A DNA stretch of 29,038 nucleotides from Ruminococcus sp. UBA1409 (GCA_002305045.1 DBPX01000019.1:1-29038); one strand, 5' to 3'. Positions 1 through 8,765 are shown, counted from the first letter of the stretch. Translations and numbers: made by a program. Notes: a model not told the origin generated them from the sequence alone.

Positions 1-82
1 GTCCACTTTTTTAGTATAGGTCCAATTTGTTACCGGAACGGGAGCAGTCAAGAAAGAAGCGATTACATACGACAGAGGGGTT

Positions 83-310
83 TTGAGAACTAAAAAGGTT
101 GATGATCGCCAAAGTATTCAAATTCCCGTTTGGGAGAAGTTTACGCTCACAATCGAAGAAGCTGCTGCCTACTTCCGCATTGGAGAGACAAAGCTTCGTC
201 AGATTGTCAGCGAGAATCGAAATGCAGATTTTCTGCTTTGGAATGGCAATCGCCCACAGATCAAGCGAAAAAAGTTTGAAGCTTTGGTCGATGAACTACA
301 TAATATTTAA
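83..310 (+). CDS. xis: Excisionase, Tn916 Xis family
   Basis: A 75-residue protein of the small winged-helix excisionase family found next to the integrase of Tn916-type conjugative transposons. Its core ([48 protein letters not shown]) follows Tn916 Xis almost segment by segment: an IPIWE..TLTIEEAS.YFRIG-like start, then the NGNR.QIKRK wing. Xis bends DNA at the element ends and steers the integrase towards excision. The start used is TTG at 83, preceded by GAGGGG; the same frame stays open a little further upstream, so the start is uncertain. The integrase gene follows 84 bp downstream on the same strand, the standard arrangement. The family call is from recognised similarity and is firm; activity is inferred. 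Confidence 0.9.
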   Translation: MRTKKVDDRQSIQIPVWEKFTLTIEEAAAYFRIGETKLRQIVSENRNADFLLWNGNRPQIKRKKFEALVDELHNI

Positions 311-319
311 CCCTTTGTC

Positions 320-348
320 TTGAAAGATAGGAGAAAATATGCTACAAT
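320..348 (+). promoter_or_regulatory. Promoter upstream of integrase gene
   Basis: TTGAAA at 320-325 and TACAAT at 343-348, with a 17-bp spacer. A short inverted repeat, ACTAC (354-358) and GTAGT (364-368), lies just downstream and could be an operator. These lie between xis and int, so int may be transcribed independently of xis. Confidence 0.55.
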
Positions 349-394
349 ATTATACTACATATCGTAGTGTGCTCTTGTCGGGAAGGAGAACATA

Positions 395-1662
395 ATGTCC
401 GAGAAGAGACGCGACAGCAAGGGTAGAATATTACTGTCATGTGAGCGACAGCGCGGTGATGGTATGTACGAGTTCCGATATTTCGATAGGCAAGGGAAAA
501 AGCACAGCGTATATAGTTGGAAGCTTGTTGCCACAGACAAGGTGCCACCTGGTAAGCGATGCAAGGAACCGCTCAGAGATATAGAGCGCAGAATTATGAG
601 AGATCTGGAGGACGGTATTGACACCATTGAGGCATACCGCACCACTCTTAATCATTTCTTCGATGACTATATCGAAACGAAATATGAACTTAAGCAATCT
701 ACCCGAACAAACTACAAGTATATGTACAAAAAATATGTGCGTGATGATTTGGGGACAAAGAAAATCGCCAGCATCAAGTACAGCGATGTTAAGAAGTTCT
801 ATATCCATCTTATTAAAGATGTAGGGTTTAAGCCAAACAGCTTGGAAATCATCCACACCATTTTGCATCCTGTGTTTACCACGGCGGTCAGAGACGGTAA
901 AATCAGAGTGAACCCAAGTGACGGTGTGATGGCAGAGATCAAACGAAGCCACGACTGGACAAAACCAAAGAGACACGCTTTAACAATCCCTCAACAAGAA
1001 GCGTTCGTTTCATTTTGTTCCAATAGCAGCCAATATTCTCATTGGATGCCGTTGTTTACGGTGTTGCTTGGAACAGGCTGCAGAGTTGGTGAAGTTATTG
1101 GTCTTCGATGGGAAGACTGCGATTTTGAGCAGAACCTTATCTCGGTCAATCATAACCTTATCTATCGGCAACAGGATAGCGGATCGTGTGAGTTCCACAT
1201 TACCACACCAAAAACCAAAGCTGGTATAAGGATCATCCCATGTTCCAAGATGTTAAGAACGCCTTGACGCAAGAGTACGAAAGACAACAAGTTACTGGAT
1301 TCAATCAGACGGAAATTGATGGCTACAGCGGCTTCATTTTCTCCAACCGTTATGGGTATGTACTTTCGCCACACAATATCAATCGAGCGATAGAGCGCAT
1401 TGTTCGCGACCATAACAAACAGGAAGCAGAAGCAGCAGAGAAGGAACAGCGAGAGCCTGTATTGATCCCTCGTTTCTCCGTACACCAACTCAGACATACA
1501 TTCTGTACGAGGTTCTGCGAGAACGAAAGAGACATCAAGGTCATTCAGGAAATCATGGGTCATGCCGATATTTCTACGACAATGGACATCTACAATGAAG
1601 CTACGATGGATAGGAAAAAGCAGAGTTTTGCAAGCCTTGAGGGCAAGATAAAAATCGTATAA
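395..1662 (+). pseudogene. int: Tyrosine integrase of Tn916 type, frameshifted
   Basis: Phage-type tyrosine recombinase of the Tn916 Int family. The N-terminal arm-binding domain is clear (MSEKRRDSKGRIL, then YSWKLVATDKVPPGKR), followed by a SAM-like core-binding domain (about residues 80-175) and the catalytic domain. The reading frame from ATG 395 (after GGAAGG) runs to a TGA at 1265-1267. The rest of the protein continues in another frame from about 1240 to the TAA ending at 1662. At the junction the first frame reads ...RIIPCSK and the second MFQDVKNALTQ; a single missing base near 1238-1240 would restore one protein of roughly 420 residues, the normal family length. Catalytic residues survive in both halves: Arg230 (GCRVGE), the HQLRH motif, GHADIS and the MDIY tyrosine. 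Either the element is immobilised or this is a sequencing error; sequence alone cannot decide. Confidence 0.88.
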
Positions 1663-1676
1663 CAAGCCAATTTTCC

Positions 1677-1728
1677 TACCACTGATTTTACCACTTTTTC
1701 TACCACTTTTGGGCGCGAAGTAGTGGTA
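1677..1728. repeat. Phased TACCACT arm-type integrase sites
   Basis: Three direct copies of TACCACT lie at 1677-1683, 1689-1695 and 1701-1707, exactly 12 bp apart. An inverted copy AGTGGTA follows at 1722-1728. They sit immediately after the integrase stop codon. This matches the position and style of the short direct repeats bound by the N-terminal domain of Tn916-like integrases near the element ends. The function is inferred from position and repetition. Confidence 0.65.
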
Positions 1729-1953
1729 AGATATAAGAAGATATATTGAAGGAAAGTCCAAAAAACCCTGTAAGAATGAAGATGTAAGAAGATGTGAGAG
1801 CATATGAAAATATCCGGTTACACATCCCCACAATGAAGTCGTTAGACAAGTAAAACCCTTGCAAATACAGCGTTTTCGGGCTTTACGAACGGTGAAAAGG
1901 TGCGGTTTGACACCACTTTGACACCAAATGAATTTGAACTCAACATGGCTACC
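1729..1953. other. Non-coding end of the mobile element
   Basis: No credible gene is visible here. The stretch is AT-rich and contains two TAAGAAGAT copies (about 1734 and 1790) and a tandem TTTGACACCA at 1906-1915 and 1917-1926. Such repeats are typical of integrase-proximal ends of integrative elements, so the attachment site and the boundary with the chromosome probably lie between about 1900 and 1990. I cannot define the junction without an empty-site comparison. Confidence 0.45.
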
Positions 1954-1988
1954 AAGAAACACCTTGCTTCGGCAGGGTGCTTTCTTTT
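1954..1988 (+). terminator. Rho-independent terminator before pstS
   Basis: The stem pairs CACCTTGC with GCAGGGTG around a TTCG loop, extended by AAGAAA pairing with TTTCTT across one bulged C, and ends in TTTCTTTT. It isolates the pst operon from the mobile element upstream. Confidence 0.75.
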
Positions 1989-2021
1989 GCCATTATACAT
2001 ATAAACTTATTACTGCAAAAC

Positions 2022-2132
2022 TTTACAAACAAGTTAGGGCGGGTTTGGGAGTATATCTCTTTTTTCATCCCTAATACTTTACACAGAATTTACATTTGGG
2101 CGGTGACGGATTTGACACTCGGGAGCTATAAT
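2022..2132 (+). promoter_or_regulatory. pstS promoter with PHO-box-like repeats
   Basis: TTTACA occurs at 2078-2083 and 2089-2094, 11 bp apart start to start. A further TTTACA is at 2022-2027 and a TTGACA at 2112-2117 keeps roughly the same helical phase. Direct TT(A/T)ACA repeats with about 5-bp gaps are the known binding pattern of PhoP/PhoB-type regulators in Firmicutes. The -10 is TATAAT at 2127-2132. The hexamer 17 bp upstream (TGACGG, 2104-2109) is a poor -35, as expected for an activator-dependent promoter. The PhoB encoded downstream is the likely activator. Confidence 0.6.
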
Positions 2133-2165
2133 GGGCTTGTAATCAAACGAAAAGGAGAATTTAAT

Positions 2166-2987
2166 ATGAATATCAAAAGAAGATTACAGAGCGTTATGGC
2201 TGCCGTTATGGCAGGACTTATGATGGTGTCGGCGGCAGGCTGTGCCGGAAATGACGGAGGCACGATTGCTACCGACGGCTCGACCTCGATGGAGAAGGTG
2301 ATAGGAATACTCAAGGAGACCTTTGAGGCGGCGAACGACGGCTACACGGTTACATACAACCCGACCGGCTCGGGAACGGGAATAACCGCAGTTTCCGAGG
2401 GCAGGTGCGATATCGGACTCTCCAGCAGATACCTAAAGGAGGACGAGAAGGAGGGAGGTCTCACCGAGACGATTCTAGCGTGGGACGGAATTGCAATTGT
2501 AGTTCATCCCGACAACCCGGTGTCCGAGCTTGACATCGCCACGATAGCCGCCATCTACACCGGCGAGATAACCAACTGGAGCGCCGTAGGCGGCAACGAC
2601 GAGGAGATAGTTTTAATCGGCAGAGAGGCTGGAAGCGGCACCAGGGACGGCTTCGAGTCCATTACCGGGACAGAGGACATCTGCAAGTACCGTCAGGAGC
2701 TTACCTCCACGGGAGATGTAATAGTGTCGGTTTCCTCTAATCCCTCTGCCATCGGCTATGCCTCCTATGAGGCTGTGCAGGACAGCGTCAAGGCTCTAAG
2801 GGTCGACGGCGTTGCCCCCGGCGAGGACACTATAAAGGACGGCAGCTACGCAGTAAGGCGACCCTTCGTCCTTGTCACCAAGACCGACGAGCCGCTCTCT
2901 GAGGCAGCCCAGAGGTTCTTTGACTACGCCACCTCCTCCGAGGCTCATGACGCCATAAAGCAGGCGGGAGCCGTACCGGTGGAGTGA
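2166..2987 (+). CDS. pstS: Phosphate ABC transporter substrate-binding lipoprotein PstS
   Basis: Extracytoplasmic phosphate receptor that delivers Pi to the PstCAB transporter. The start is ATG 2166, preceded by AAAAGGAG; upstream in-frame codons lie in the promoter region and were rejected. The 273-residue product begins with a lipoprotein signal, and the lipobox SAAGC puts the lipid on Cys26. The phosphate-binding loops expected of PstS are visible: DGSTSM (about residues 37-42), TGSGTG (67-72) and GREAGSGTRDGF (152-163). Length and motifs match compact Gram-positive PstS proteins. It is first in the pst-pho cluster, separated from pstC by 131 bp that contains a stable hairpin. Expression is probably switched on by phosphate starvation through the PHO-box-like repeats upstream. 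Confidence 0.95.
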   Translation: MNIKRRLQSVMAAVMAGLMMVSAAGCAGNDGGTIATDGSTSMEKVIGILKETFEAANDGYTVTYNPTGSGTGITAVSEGRCDIGLSSRYLKEDEKEGGLTETILAWDGIAIVVHPDNPVSELDIATIAAIYTGEITNWSAVGGNDEEIVLIGREAGSGTRDGFESITGTEDICKYRQELTSTGDVIVSVSSNPSAIGYASYEAVQDSVKALRVDGVAPGEDTIKDGSYAVRRPFVLVTKTDEPLSEAAQRFFDYATSSEAHDAIKQAGAVPVE

Positions 2988-3018
2988 TAACCCCTGATGC
3001 ATCTCGGACATCAGGACC

Positions 3019-3044
3019 GGGACTCTGGCAAGGCTCAGGGTCCC
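3019..3044 (+). other. Intercistronic hairpin between pstS and pstC
   Basis: GGGACTCTG (3019-3027) pairs over 9 bp (one G-U) with CAGGGTCCC (3036-3044) around an 8-nt loop. No U-tract follows, so it is not a complete terminator. A stem here could protect the pstS message or reduce read-through, giving more receptor than permease; that role is inferred. Confidence 0.45.
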
Positions 3045-3118
3045 GAGCCTGTGTCAGGGGCTTGGTCTTAAAAGGGTTTAAAAATGCGGCGGCTTGCTAA
3101 TCAAGGAGGAACCGGCTG

Positions 3119-3985
3119 ATGAAAAAAACTAGGAGGCTGGAAGGTATAATCCACGGATGCTTCCTGATACTGGGACTTATAACGGTGGGCTTTGTCCTTC
3201 TGATAACAGTATATCTGGTTATCTCGGGAATACCCGCCATAATAGAGATAGGGCCGAAGGAGTTTTTGTTCGGCAAAAGATGGGCGTCGACTGCGGCTGA
3301 GCCTGAGTACGGCATACTCCCCTTTATCCTCACCAGCATATACGGAACCTGCGGCGCCATTGCGATAGGAGTGCCTGTAGGCTTTTTGAGCGCAGTATAC
3401 CTTTCAAAGCTGGCGGGCAGGAGGATAAGGACGGTTGCCGAGGAGGCTGTCAGCCTGCTGGCCGGAATACCCTCGGTGGTGTACGGTCTTGTGGGAATGA
3501 TAATACTTGTTCCGGGGATAAGAAAGCTTTTCGATATCCCGGACGGCGCAAGCCTTCTTGCGGCGATGATAGTCCTTGCCATAATGATTCTGCCGTCGAT
3601 AATCAAGGTGTCGATGACCTCGCTGGACGCTGTTCCAAAGGAATACGAGGACGCCTCGCTGGCTCTCGGAGCCACGCCTGTTGAGACATATTTTAAGGTC
3701 TCGGTGCCGGCGGCTAGAAGCGGGATAGCGGCAGCCGTGGTATTGGGAGTCGGAAGAGCGATAGGAGAGGCTATGGCGGTAATGATGGTCTCGGGAAACG
3801 CCGCAAATATGCCGGGGCTTTTTGAGAGCGTCAAGTTCTTAACGACTGCGGTAGCCAGCGAGATGTCCTACTCCGAGGGACTGCAAAGGCAGGCGCTTTT
3901 CTCGATTGCGCTGGTTTTGTATGTCTTTATCATGCTGATAAACGCATTGCTCAACGGAGTCCTAAAAAAGCGGGGAGAGAAGTAG
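3119..3985 (+). CDS. pstC: Phosphate ABC transporter permease PstC
   Basis: Inner-membrane permease subunit that pairs with PstA to form the phosphate channel. The 288-residue protein starts at ATG 3119 after AAGGAGG. About six hydrophobic segments can be seen. The family's periplasmic stretch (IGPKEFLFGKRWASTAAEPEYG) is followed by the binding-protein-dependent permease domain with the cytoplasmic coupling (EAA-like) loop around DASLALGATPVETYFKV and GVGRAIGEAMAV. It is followed one base later by pstA, so translation is probably coupled. The residues TAAEPEYGILP are typical of PstC rather than PstA, which decides between the paired subunits. Confidence 0.95.
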   Translation: MKKTRRLEGIIHGCFLILGLITVGFVLLITVYLVISGIPAIIEIGPKEFLFGKRWASTAAEPEYGILPFILTSIYGTCGAIAIGVPVGFLSAVYLSKLAGRRIRTVAEEAVSLLAGIPSVVYGLVGMIILVPGIRKLFDIPDGASLLAAMIVLAIMILPSIIKVSMTSLDAVPKEYEDASLALGATPVETYFKVSVPAARSGIAAAVVLGVGRAIGEAMAVMMVSGNAANMPGLFESVKFLTTAVASEMSYSEGLQRQALFSIALVLYVFIMLINALLNGVLKKRGEK

Positions 3986-3986
3986 T

Positions 3987-4853
3987 ATGAATCGTCTTGC
4001 CGGGATAAGCAAAAAAAGAAGAGTCAAGATAGCCCTGCTCAAGGCGCTGATGCTCATAGCGGTGGCAATAGCCTCCGGGATAGTAATCTTTCTTGCGGTT
4101 TATGTTTTGGCAAGAGGCTTAAAGGGGATAAGCTGGGAGCTTTTAACCACCGAGCCTAGCTACATAAACGATACGATAGGAATACTTCCCGACATCCTTA
4201 ACACCCTCTACATAATAATCGCCACGCTGTTTTTCGTGGTCCCGCTCAGCGTCGGTGCGGCTATATATCTGAACGAGTACGCAAAAAGCAGGAGGCTGGT
4301 GGCGGTGATAGAGTACGCCGCCGAGACCCTCTCGGGAATACCCTCGATAATCTACGGACTGGTGGGAATGCTTATATTCTGCGAGCTGTTCGGGTTTGAG
4401 ACCTGCCTGCTCTCAGGAGCGCTCACCCTTGTCATAATGAATATACCCACCGTCATGAGGACGACTCAGGAGAGCTTAAAATCCGTCCCCGACAGCCTAA
4501 GAGAGGGCGCCTTTGGCTTGGGAGCCGGAAAGTGGAGGGTAATAAAGACGGTTGTCCTGCCCTGCTGTGTGGACGGAATTGTCACCGGGTGCATACTTGC
4601 GGTTGGAAGAATACTTGGAGAGTCGGCGGCGCTTTTGTTCACGGCAGGCTTTTCGCACGACCTAAACGGTCTTTTCGAGGGGCTTTTCAAGTCGGGAGCC
4701 ACGCTGACGGTCGCTCTCTATGTATACACAAAGGAAAGAGCCGGTCTTGAGGTCGGCTTTGCGATAGCCGCCATGCTGATGCTTATGACCCTTGCCATAA
4801 ATCTTCTGGCAGGAGCGGTCAAAAGGGGCTTTAAGAAAAGGAGAGATTTATGA
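3987..4853 (+). CDS. pstA: Phosphate ABC transporter permease PstA
   Basis: Second permease subunit of the PstSCAB importer, 288 residues with about six membrane segments. Diagnostic PstA features are visible: [16 protein letters not shown] sequence ([14 protein letters not shown]), [24 protein letters not shown] and the coupling loop [21 protein letters not shown], then [16 protein letters not shown]. The gene begins just after the pstC stop. Its own stop TGA overlaps the pstB start (ATGA, 4850-4853), a standard translational coupling that keeps permease and ATPase in step. No odd features. Confidence 0.95.
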   Translation: MNRLAGISKKRRVKIALLKALMLIAVAIASGIVIFLAVYVLARGLKGISWELLTTEPSYINDTIGILPDILNTLYIIIATLFFVVPLSVGAAIYLNEYAKSRRLVAVIEYAAETLSGIPSIIYGLVGMLIFCELFGFETCLLSGALTLVIMNIPTVMRTTQESLKSVPDSLREGAFGLGAGKWRVIKTVVLPCCVDGIVTGCILAVGRILGESAALLFTAGFSHDLNGLFEGLFKSGATLTVALYVYTKERAGLEVGFAIAAMLMLMTLAINLLAGAVKRGFKKRRDL

Positions 4854-5653
4854 TTGACCAGGAAAACGGCGTTTTAGGCTCCGGCGGGGAGACTCCCTCA
4901 GGCGAGATAATATCCGCCGACAGGCTTTGCCTGTGGTATCAAAAGACGCAGGCTCTGAAGGATATAAGCATAAGCATCCCCGAAAGGAGCATAACTGCGC
5001 TTATAGGACCGTCGGGCTGCGGAAAGTCCACATTTTTAAAGACGCTCAACAGAATGAACGACCTTATCGACGGCGTAAGGATAACCGGGACGGTCAAATA
5101 CGCCGGTCAGGACATCTTTGACAGGTCGGTGGATGTAAACGAGCTGAGAAGGAATATAGGCATGGTTTTTCAAAAGCCCAATCCCTTCCCGATGAGCATA
5201 TACGACAACATAGCCTACGGTCCGAGGACTCACGGGATAAGGTCAAGGGCGAGGCTTGACGACATAGTTGAAAAATCGCTTCGCTCCGCCGCCATCTGGG
5301 ATGAGGTCAAGGACAGGCTGAAAAAGAACGCCCTCGGGCTCTCCGGAGGACAGCAGCAGAGGCTCTGCATAGCTAGGGCGCTGGCGGTCGAGCCTAAGGT
5401 GCTTTTGATGGATGAGCCGACCTCCGCCCTTGACCCGATATCGACCCTTAGCATAGAGGAGCTTGCAATCAAGCTGAAGGAAAAGTACACAATAGTTATA
5501 GTAACTCACAATATGCAGCAGGCGGTGCGAATCTCCGACAGAACGGCGTTCTTCCTTTTAGGAGAGCTTGTCGAGTATTCGGGAACGGAAAAGCTGTTCT
5601 CTCAGCCAAAGGATAAGCGCACCGAGGATTACATCACGGGGAGGTTTGGATAA
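4850..5653 (+). CDS. pstB: Phosphate ABC transporter ATP-binding protein PstB
   Basis: ATPase that powers phosphate import on the cytoplasmic face of PstCA. In the 267-residue protein the Walker [10 protein letters not shown] is at about 53-61, the Q-loop at Gln108 ([15 protein letters not shown], characteristic of PstB), the ABC signature LSGGQQQR at 164-171, Walker B LLMDEP at 185-190 followed by TSALDP, and the switch histidine in VTHNM. It carries about 20 residues more at the N-terminus than minimal PstB proteins. The start overlaps pstA by four bases, and the stop overlaps the phoU start (TAATG at 5651-5655). Confidence 0.97.
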   Translation: MIDQENGVLGSGGETPSGEIISADRLCLWYQKTQALKDISISIPERSITALIGPSGCGKSTFLKTLNRMNDLIDGVRITGTVKYAGQDIFDRSVDVNELRRNIGMVFQKPNPFPMSIYDNIAYGPRTHGIRSRARLDDIVEKSLRSAAIWDEVKDRLKKNALGLSGGQQQRLCIARALAVEPKVLLMDEPTSALDPISTLSIEELAIKLKEKYTIVIVTHNMQQAVRISDRTAFFLLGELVEYSGTEKLFSQPKDKRTEDYITGRFG

Positions 5654-6291
5654 TGAGACTAAGGTTTGACGAGCAGTTAGGGCTTTTGCACAGGGAGCTT
5701 ATAGCGATGGGCGCATTGTGCGAGGACGCAATAGCCACTGCCGCCAAGGCTTTGGCTGAGGGCAGCAGGTCGCTTGCCATGAAGGCTCCCGAGCTTTCCT
5801 CGGAGATAGCTCACAGGGAGCGTCTTATAGAGAGCATGTGCATGAAGCTTCTTCTTTCCCAGCAGCCGGTCGCAAAGGATTTAAGGGTCATATCCTCCGC
5901 TCTTAAAATGGTCACCGACCTTGAGAGAATCGGGGACAATTCAGGAGACATCGCCGAGATAGTCGGGATGGCAAATATAGAGCCTACCGACAACACACAT
6001 ACCATCCAGGACATGGCAAGAGCCGCAATCAGGATGGTGACCGACAGCATAGACGCCTTTGTAAAAAGGGATGTCGCCCTTGCAAGGGTCGTAATAGAGT
6101 ACGACGATGTGGTTGACGGTCTTTTCAACAGGGTAAAAGCCGAGCTAAAGGAGCAGCTGGCCGACAGGAGCCAGAACAGCGAAAAGGCATTAGACCTTCT
6201 TATGATAGCAAAATACTTTGAAAGAATAGGGGACCACGCCGTCGAGGTGGCAAGATGGGTGCTCTACTCGATAACCGGCAGCAGGGAATGA
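5653..6291 (+). CDS. phoU: Phosphate signalling protein PhoU
   Basis: PhoU is a helical cytoplasmic protein that links the state of the Pst transporter to the PhoR kinase and keeps the regulon off when phosphate is plentiful. The 212-residue product shows two PhoU repeats, each with the E/DxxxD metal-binding signature: DLERIGDNSGDIAE (about residues 89-102) and YFERIGDHAVEVARW near the C-terminus. The length is normal. Its start codon overlaps the pstB stop, so it is the last gene of the transporter operon; a separate promoter lies before phoB. Confidence 0.95.
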   Translation: MRLRFDEQLGLLHRELIAMGALCEDAIATAAKALAEGSRSLAMKAPELSSEIAHRERLIESMCMKLLLSQQPVAKDLRVISSALKMVTDLERIGDNSGDIAEIVGMANIEPTDNTHTIQDMARAAIRMVTDSIDAFVKRDVALARVVIEYDDVVDGLFNRVKAELKEQLADRSQNSEKALDLLMIAKYFERIGDHAVEVARWVLYSITGSRE

Positions 6292-6302
6292 TATATCGGA
6301 GG

Positions 6303-6331
6303 TTGTCAAGCGGGGCTTTGTCTGGTATAAT
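6303..6331 (+). promoter_or_regulatory. Internal promoter for phoB-phoR
   Basis: TTGTCA at 6303-6308 and TATAAT at 6326-6331, with a 17-bp spacer, in the 91-bp gap after phoU. A short CCTGCC/GGCAGG stem (6345-6356) lies in the leader. This would give basal expression of the two-component pair independent of pst induction. Confidence 0.7.
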
Positions 6332-6382
6332 TATCTAAGAGGGACCTGCCCGGCAGGGGAGGATTTTTGAAAGAGGGATACT

Positions 6383-7051
6383 ATGATTTATCTTGTTGAG
6401 GACGACAGGGCTATAAGAGAGCTTATGATATACGCTCTTGGCTCGGCAGGACTTGAGGCTAAGGGCTTTGAGGACGGCGGCTCGCTTTTTTCGGAGATTG
6501 AAAAGATGCTCCCCGAGCTTATAATTTTGGACATCATGCTCCCCGGGGAGGACGGCATTTCCATCCTGAAAAGGCTCAGGGCAAATACTCTTACCTCACA
6601 GCTCCCTGTCATAATGGCGAGCGCCAAGGGCGAGGAGTACGACAAGGTGACGGGTCTTGACCTAGGGGCGGACGATTATCTTGCAAAGCCCTTTGGGATG
6701 ATGGAGATGGTGTCAAGGGTAAGAGCGGTGCTAAGACGCTCAGGCAGAGGCTCAAGGGTGCTAAAGGCCGGTCTTTTGGAGCTTGACCCAGAGTGCCATA
6801 CCGTATTTGCAAACGGAAAAAGGATTGAGCTTACTCTAAAGGAGTATCAGCTTTTAAAGCTGTTTATGAAGAATACCGGCAGGGTGTTTTCAAGGGATAA
6901 GCTCTTAAAGGAGATTTGGGACTCTGATTTTGTCGGCGAGACCAGGACGGTTGATGTCCACATCGGGACTCTTAGGACCAAGCTGGGCGAGCTGGGCGGG
7001 TATATAGAGACCGTGAGGGGAGTCGGCTACAGGATGGAGGCAAAGCTGTGA
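6383..7051 (+). CDS. phoB: Phosphate response regulator PhoB/PhoP
   Basis: OmpR/PhoB-family response regulator, 222 residues. The receiver domain has acidic residues Glu6/Asp7/Asp8, the phospho-acceptor Asp50 (LIILDIMLPGEDG) and the conserved Lys102 (DDYLAKPFG). A winged-helix trans_reg_C domain follows (about 125-220) with LTLKEYQLLKLF, RVFSRDKLLKEIW, RTVDVHIGTLRTKLG and IETVRGVGYR. It is cotranscribed with phoR, whose GTG start overlaps its TGA stop (GTGA, 7048-7051). It probably binds the TTTACA repeats in front of pstS. Confidence 0.93.
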   Translation: MIYLVEDDRAIRELMIYALGSAGLEAKGFEDGGSLFSEIEKMLPELIILDIMLPGEDGISILKRLRANTLTSQLPVIMASAKGEEYDKVTGLDLGADDYLAKPFGMMEMVSRVRAVLRRSGRGSRVLKAGLLELDPECHTVFANGKRIELTLKEYQLLKLFMKNTGRVFSRDKLLKEIWDSDFVGETRTVDVHIGTLRTKLGELGGYIETVRGVGYRMEAKL

Positions 7052-8751
7052 CCAAAAGAATCTTTTATACGATTATGACAGTTGCGGTGAGCGTCATGCT
7101 GGCGTCCTCGCTTCTGTTTATGACGGCTCTTTACAGCTACTTTTCCAGGACGCATATGGCTCAGCTAAAACGTCAGACCGAGCTTTTTGCCGCCGGAATC
7201 GAGGCCATAGGAGCCGATTATCTTGATATAACCGACCTTCCCGGAGAGGAGGACTACAGAACCACCTGGATAGGCGTAGACGGCGGGGTGCTGTTTGACT
7301 CCCTTAAAAATCCCGGCGAGATGGAAAACCATCTTGAAAGGGAGGAGGTAAAAAGCGCACTTGCCACAGGCTACGGCGAGAGCCAGAGGTATTCCTCCAC
7401 GCTGACTCAAAAGCTTCTCTACAGCGCAAAAAGGCTCTCAGACGGCACGGTGATAAGGCTGTCTGTAGCTCAAAGCTCTCTTTTGGCTCTGACTATGGGA
7501 ATGGTCCAGCCGATACTCATAATCCTGCTTGCGGCGCTTTTAATATCGGTGCTGCTTGCCTCAAACCTCTCAAAAAGGATAGTCAAGCCGCTCAACGAGC
7601 TTGACCTCGACGACCCCCTTTCAAATCAGGGGTACGACGAGCTGTCCGGGCTGTTCCACCGCATAGACGCCCAGAAGAAGCAGATTAAAAGCCAGAGCGA
7701 GGAGCTGTCCCGCCGCCAGAGCGAGTTCGAGGCGGTGACGGGCGGAATGTCCGAGGGAATCGTGCTTATCGGTCACTCCGGCGAGATTCTTAGCATAAAT
7801 CCCTCGGCAAGGAGGCTTCTTGGCTGTGACGAGATAGCTCCCGGAGCCAAAATGATAGAGATAAACCGAAGCGTCGGACTCACCGAGATACTTGAAAGAG
7901 CTGAGAGGGAAGGCTCCTCAGAGGGCACAATCAGGGTAAGGGACAGGATTTTAAGGCTTGACGCAAGCTCTGTTGTCTCTGAGGGAGTCAGCCTTGGCTG
8001 TGCGCTTTTGATACTCGATGTCACCGAGAGGGAAAAGGCGGAGGAACAGCGCAGGGAGTTTACCGCCAATGTCTCCCACGAGCTAAAGACCCCGCTTCAG
8101 ACGATATCGGGAAGCGCAGAGCTTTTAGCCGGCGGACTGGTTAAAAGCGAGGATGTCCCCGGCTTTGCAAAAAGCATATACTCCGAGTCGAAAAGGCTTA
8201 TCCAGCTTGTGGAGGACATCATCGGGCTGTCCAGGCTCGACGAGGGAGCGCCGGATATGGCTGTTAAGAGCGTGGAGCTTTTCTCGCAGACCAAAGCCGC
8301 CCTCTCAGGGCTTTATTCCAAGGCAGGGGAGCAGGGAGTCAGCGTAGAGCTGACCGGCGAAAGCGTATATATAAAGGGAGTCCCGCAGCTCACGCAGAGC
8401 ATAGTGTATAATCTTGCAGACAATGCAATAAAGTACAACAGACGGGGCGGCTGGGTAAAAATCACAGTAGCTCCTGACGGCGACAGGGCGACCCTTTGCG
8501 TAGAGGACGGCGGCATAGGCATCCCCGAGAGCGAGCAGGAGCGCATATTTGAGAGGTTTTACAGGGTTGACAAGAGCCGCTCCAAGGAGATATCCGGCAC
8601 GGGTCTTGGGCTCTCGATTGTAAAGCACTCGGCGAGGCTCCAGGGAGCAAGATTATCGCTTGACAGCGCCCCCGGAAGAGGCACTAGGATAACCGTCAGC
8701 TTTGTAAGGGACCTGGAGCCTGACAAAGGGCAGGATATGCAAAATATGTAG
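7048..8751 (+). CDS. phoR: Phosphate-sensing histidine kinase PhoR
   Basis: Membrane sensor kinase of 567 residues, partner of PhoB. The order is TM1 (about 8-30), an extracellular sensor region (31-150, VGVDGGVLFDS-like), TM2 (about 152-171), a HAMP-like linker (172-215), a PAS domain (about 222-330), HisKA with the phospho-accepting His344 (FTANVSHELKTPLQT), and HATPase_c with N-box NLADNAIKYN (455-464), G1 VEDGGIGIP (485-493), F-box FERFYR and G2 GTGLGLSIV. The layout TM-sensor-TM-HAMP-PAS-HisKA-HATPase matches Firmicutes PhoR. The start GTG 7048 is preceded by GGAGG and overlaps phoB by four bases. Its position beside pstSCAB-phoU makes phosphate the likely signal. Confidence 0.92.
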   Translation: MTKRIFYTIMTVAVSVMLASSLLFMTALYSYFSRTHMAQLKRQTELFAAGIEAIGADYLDITDLPGEEDYRTTWIGVDGGVLFDSLKNPGEMENHLEREEVKSALATGYGESQRYSSTLTQKLLYSAKRLSDGTVIRLSVAQSSLLALTMGMVQPILIILLAALLISVLLASNLSKRIVKPLNELDLDDPLSNQGYDELSGLFHRIDAQKKQIKSQSEELSRRQSEFEAVTGGMSEGIVLIGHSGEILSINPSARRLLGCDEIAPGAKMIEINRSVGLTEILERAEREGSSEGTIRVRDRILRLDASSVVSEGVSLGCALLILDVTEREKAEEQRREFTANVSHELKTPLQTISGSAELLAGGLVKSEDVPGFAKSIYSESKRLIQLVEDIIGLSRLDEGAPDMAVKSVELFSQTKAALSGLYSKAGEQGVSVELTGESVYIKGVPQLTQSIVYNLADNAIKYNRRGGWVKITVAPDGDRATLCVEDGGIGIPESEQERIFERFYRVDKSRSKEISGTGLGLSIVKHSARLQGARLSLDSAPGRGTRITVSFVRDLEPDKGQDMQNM

Positions 8752-8765
8752 CAGATACGGCGCAG

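Noticed and set aside
1162..1962. Long minus-strand frame of 266 codons across the integrase end and the arm sites
   Set aside because: It overlaps the clearly homologous integrase, has no recognisable domain, and crosses the repeat array.
1977..2165. N-terminal extension of PstS
   Set aside because: It would cover the terminator and PHO-box-like repeats and bury the lipoprotein signal; ATG 2166 has a strong ribosome binding site.
3097..3834. Minus-strand frame of 245 codons opposite pstC
   Set aside because: Antisense shadow of a well-conserved permease; low-complexity Ser/Thr/Ile composition and no ribosome binding site.
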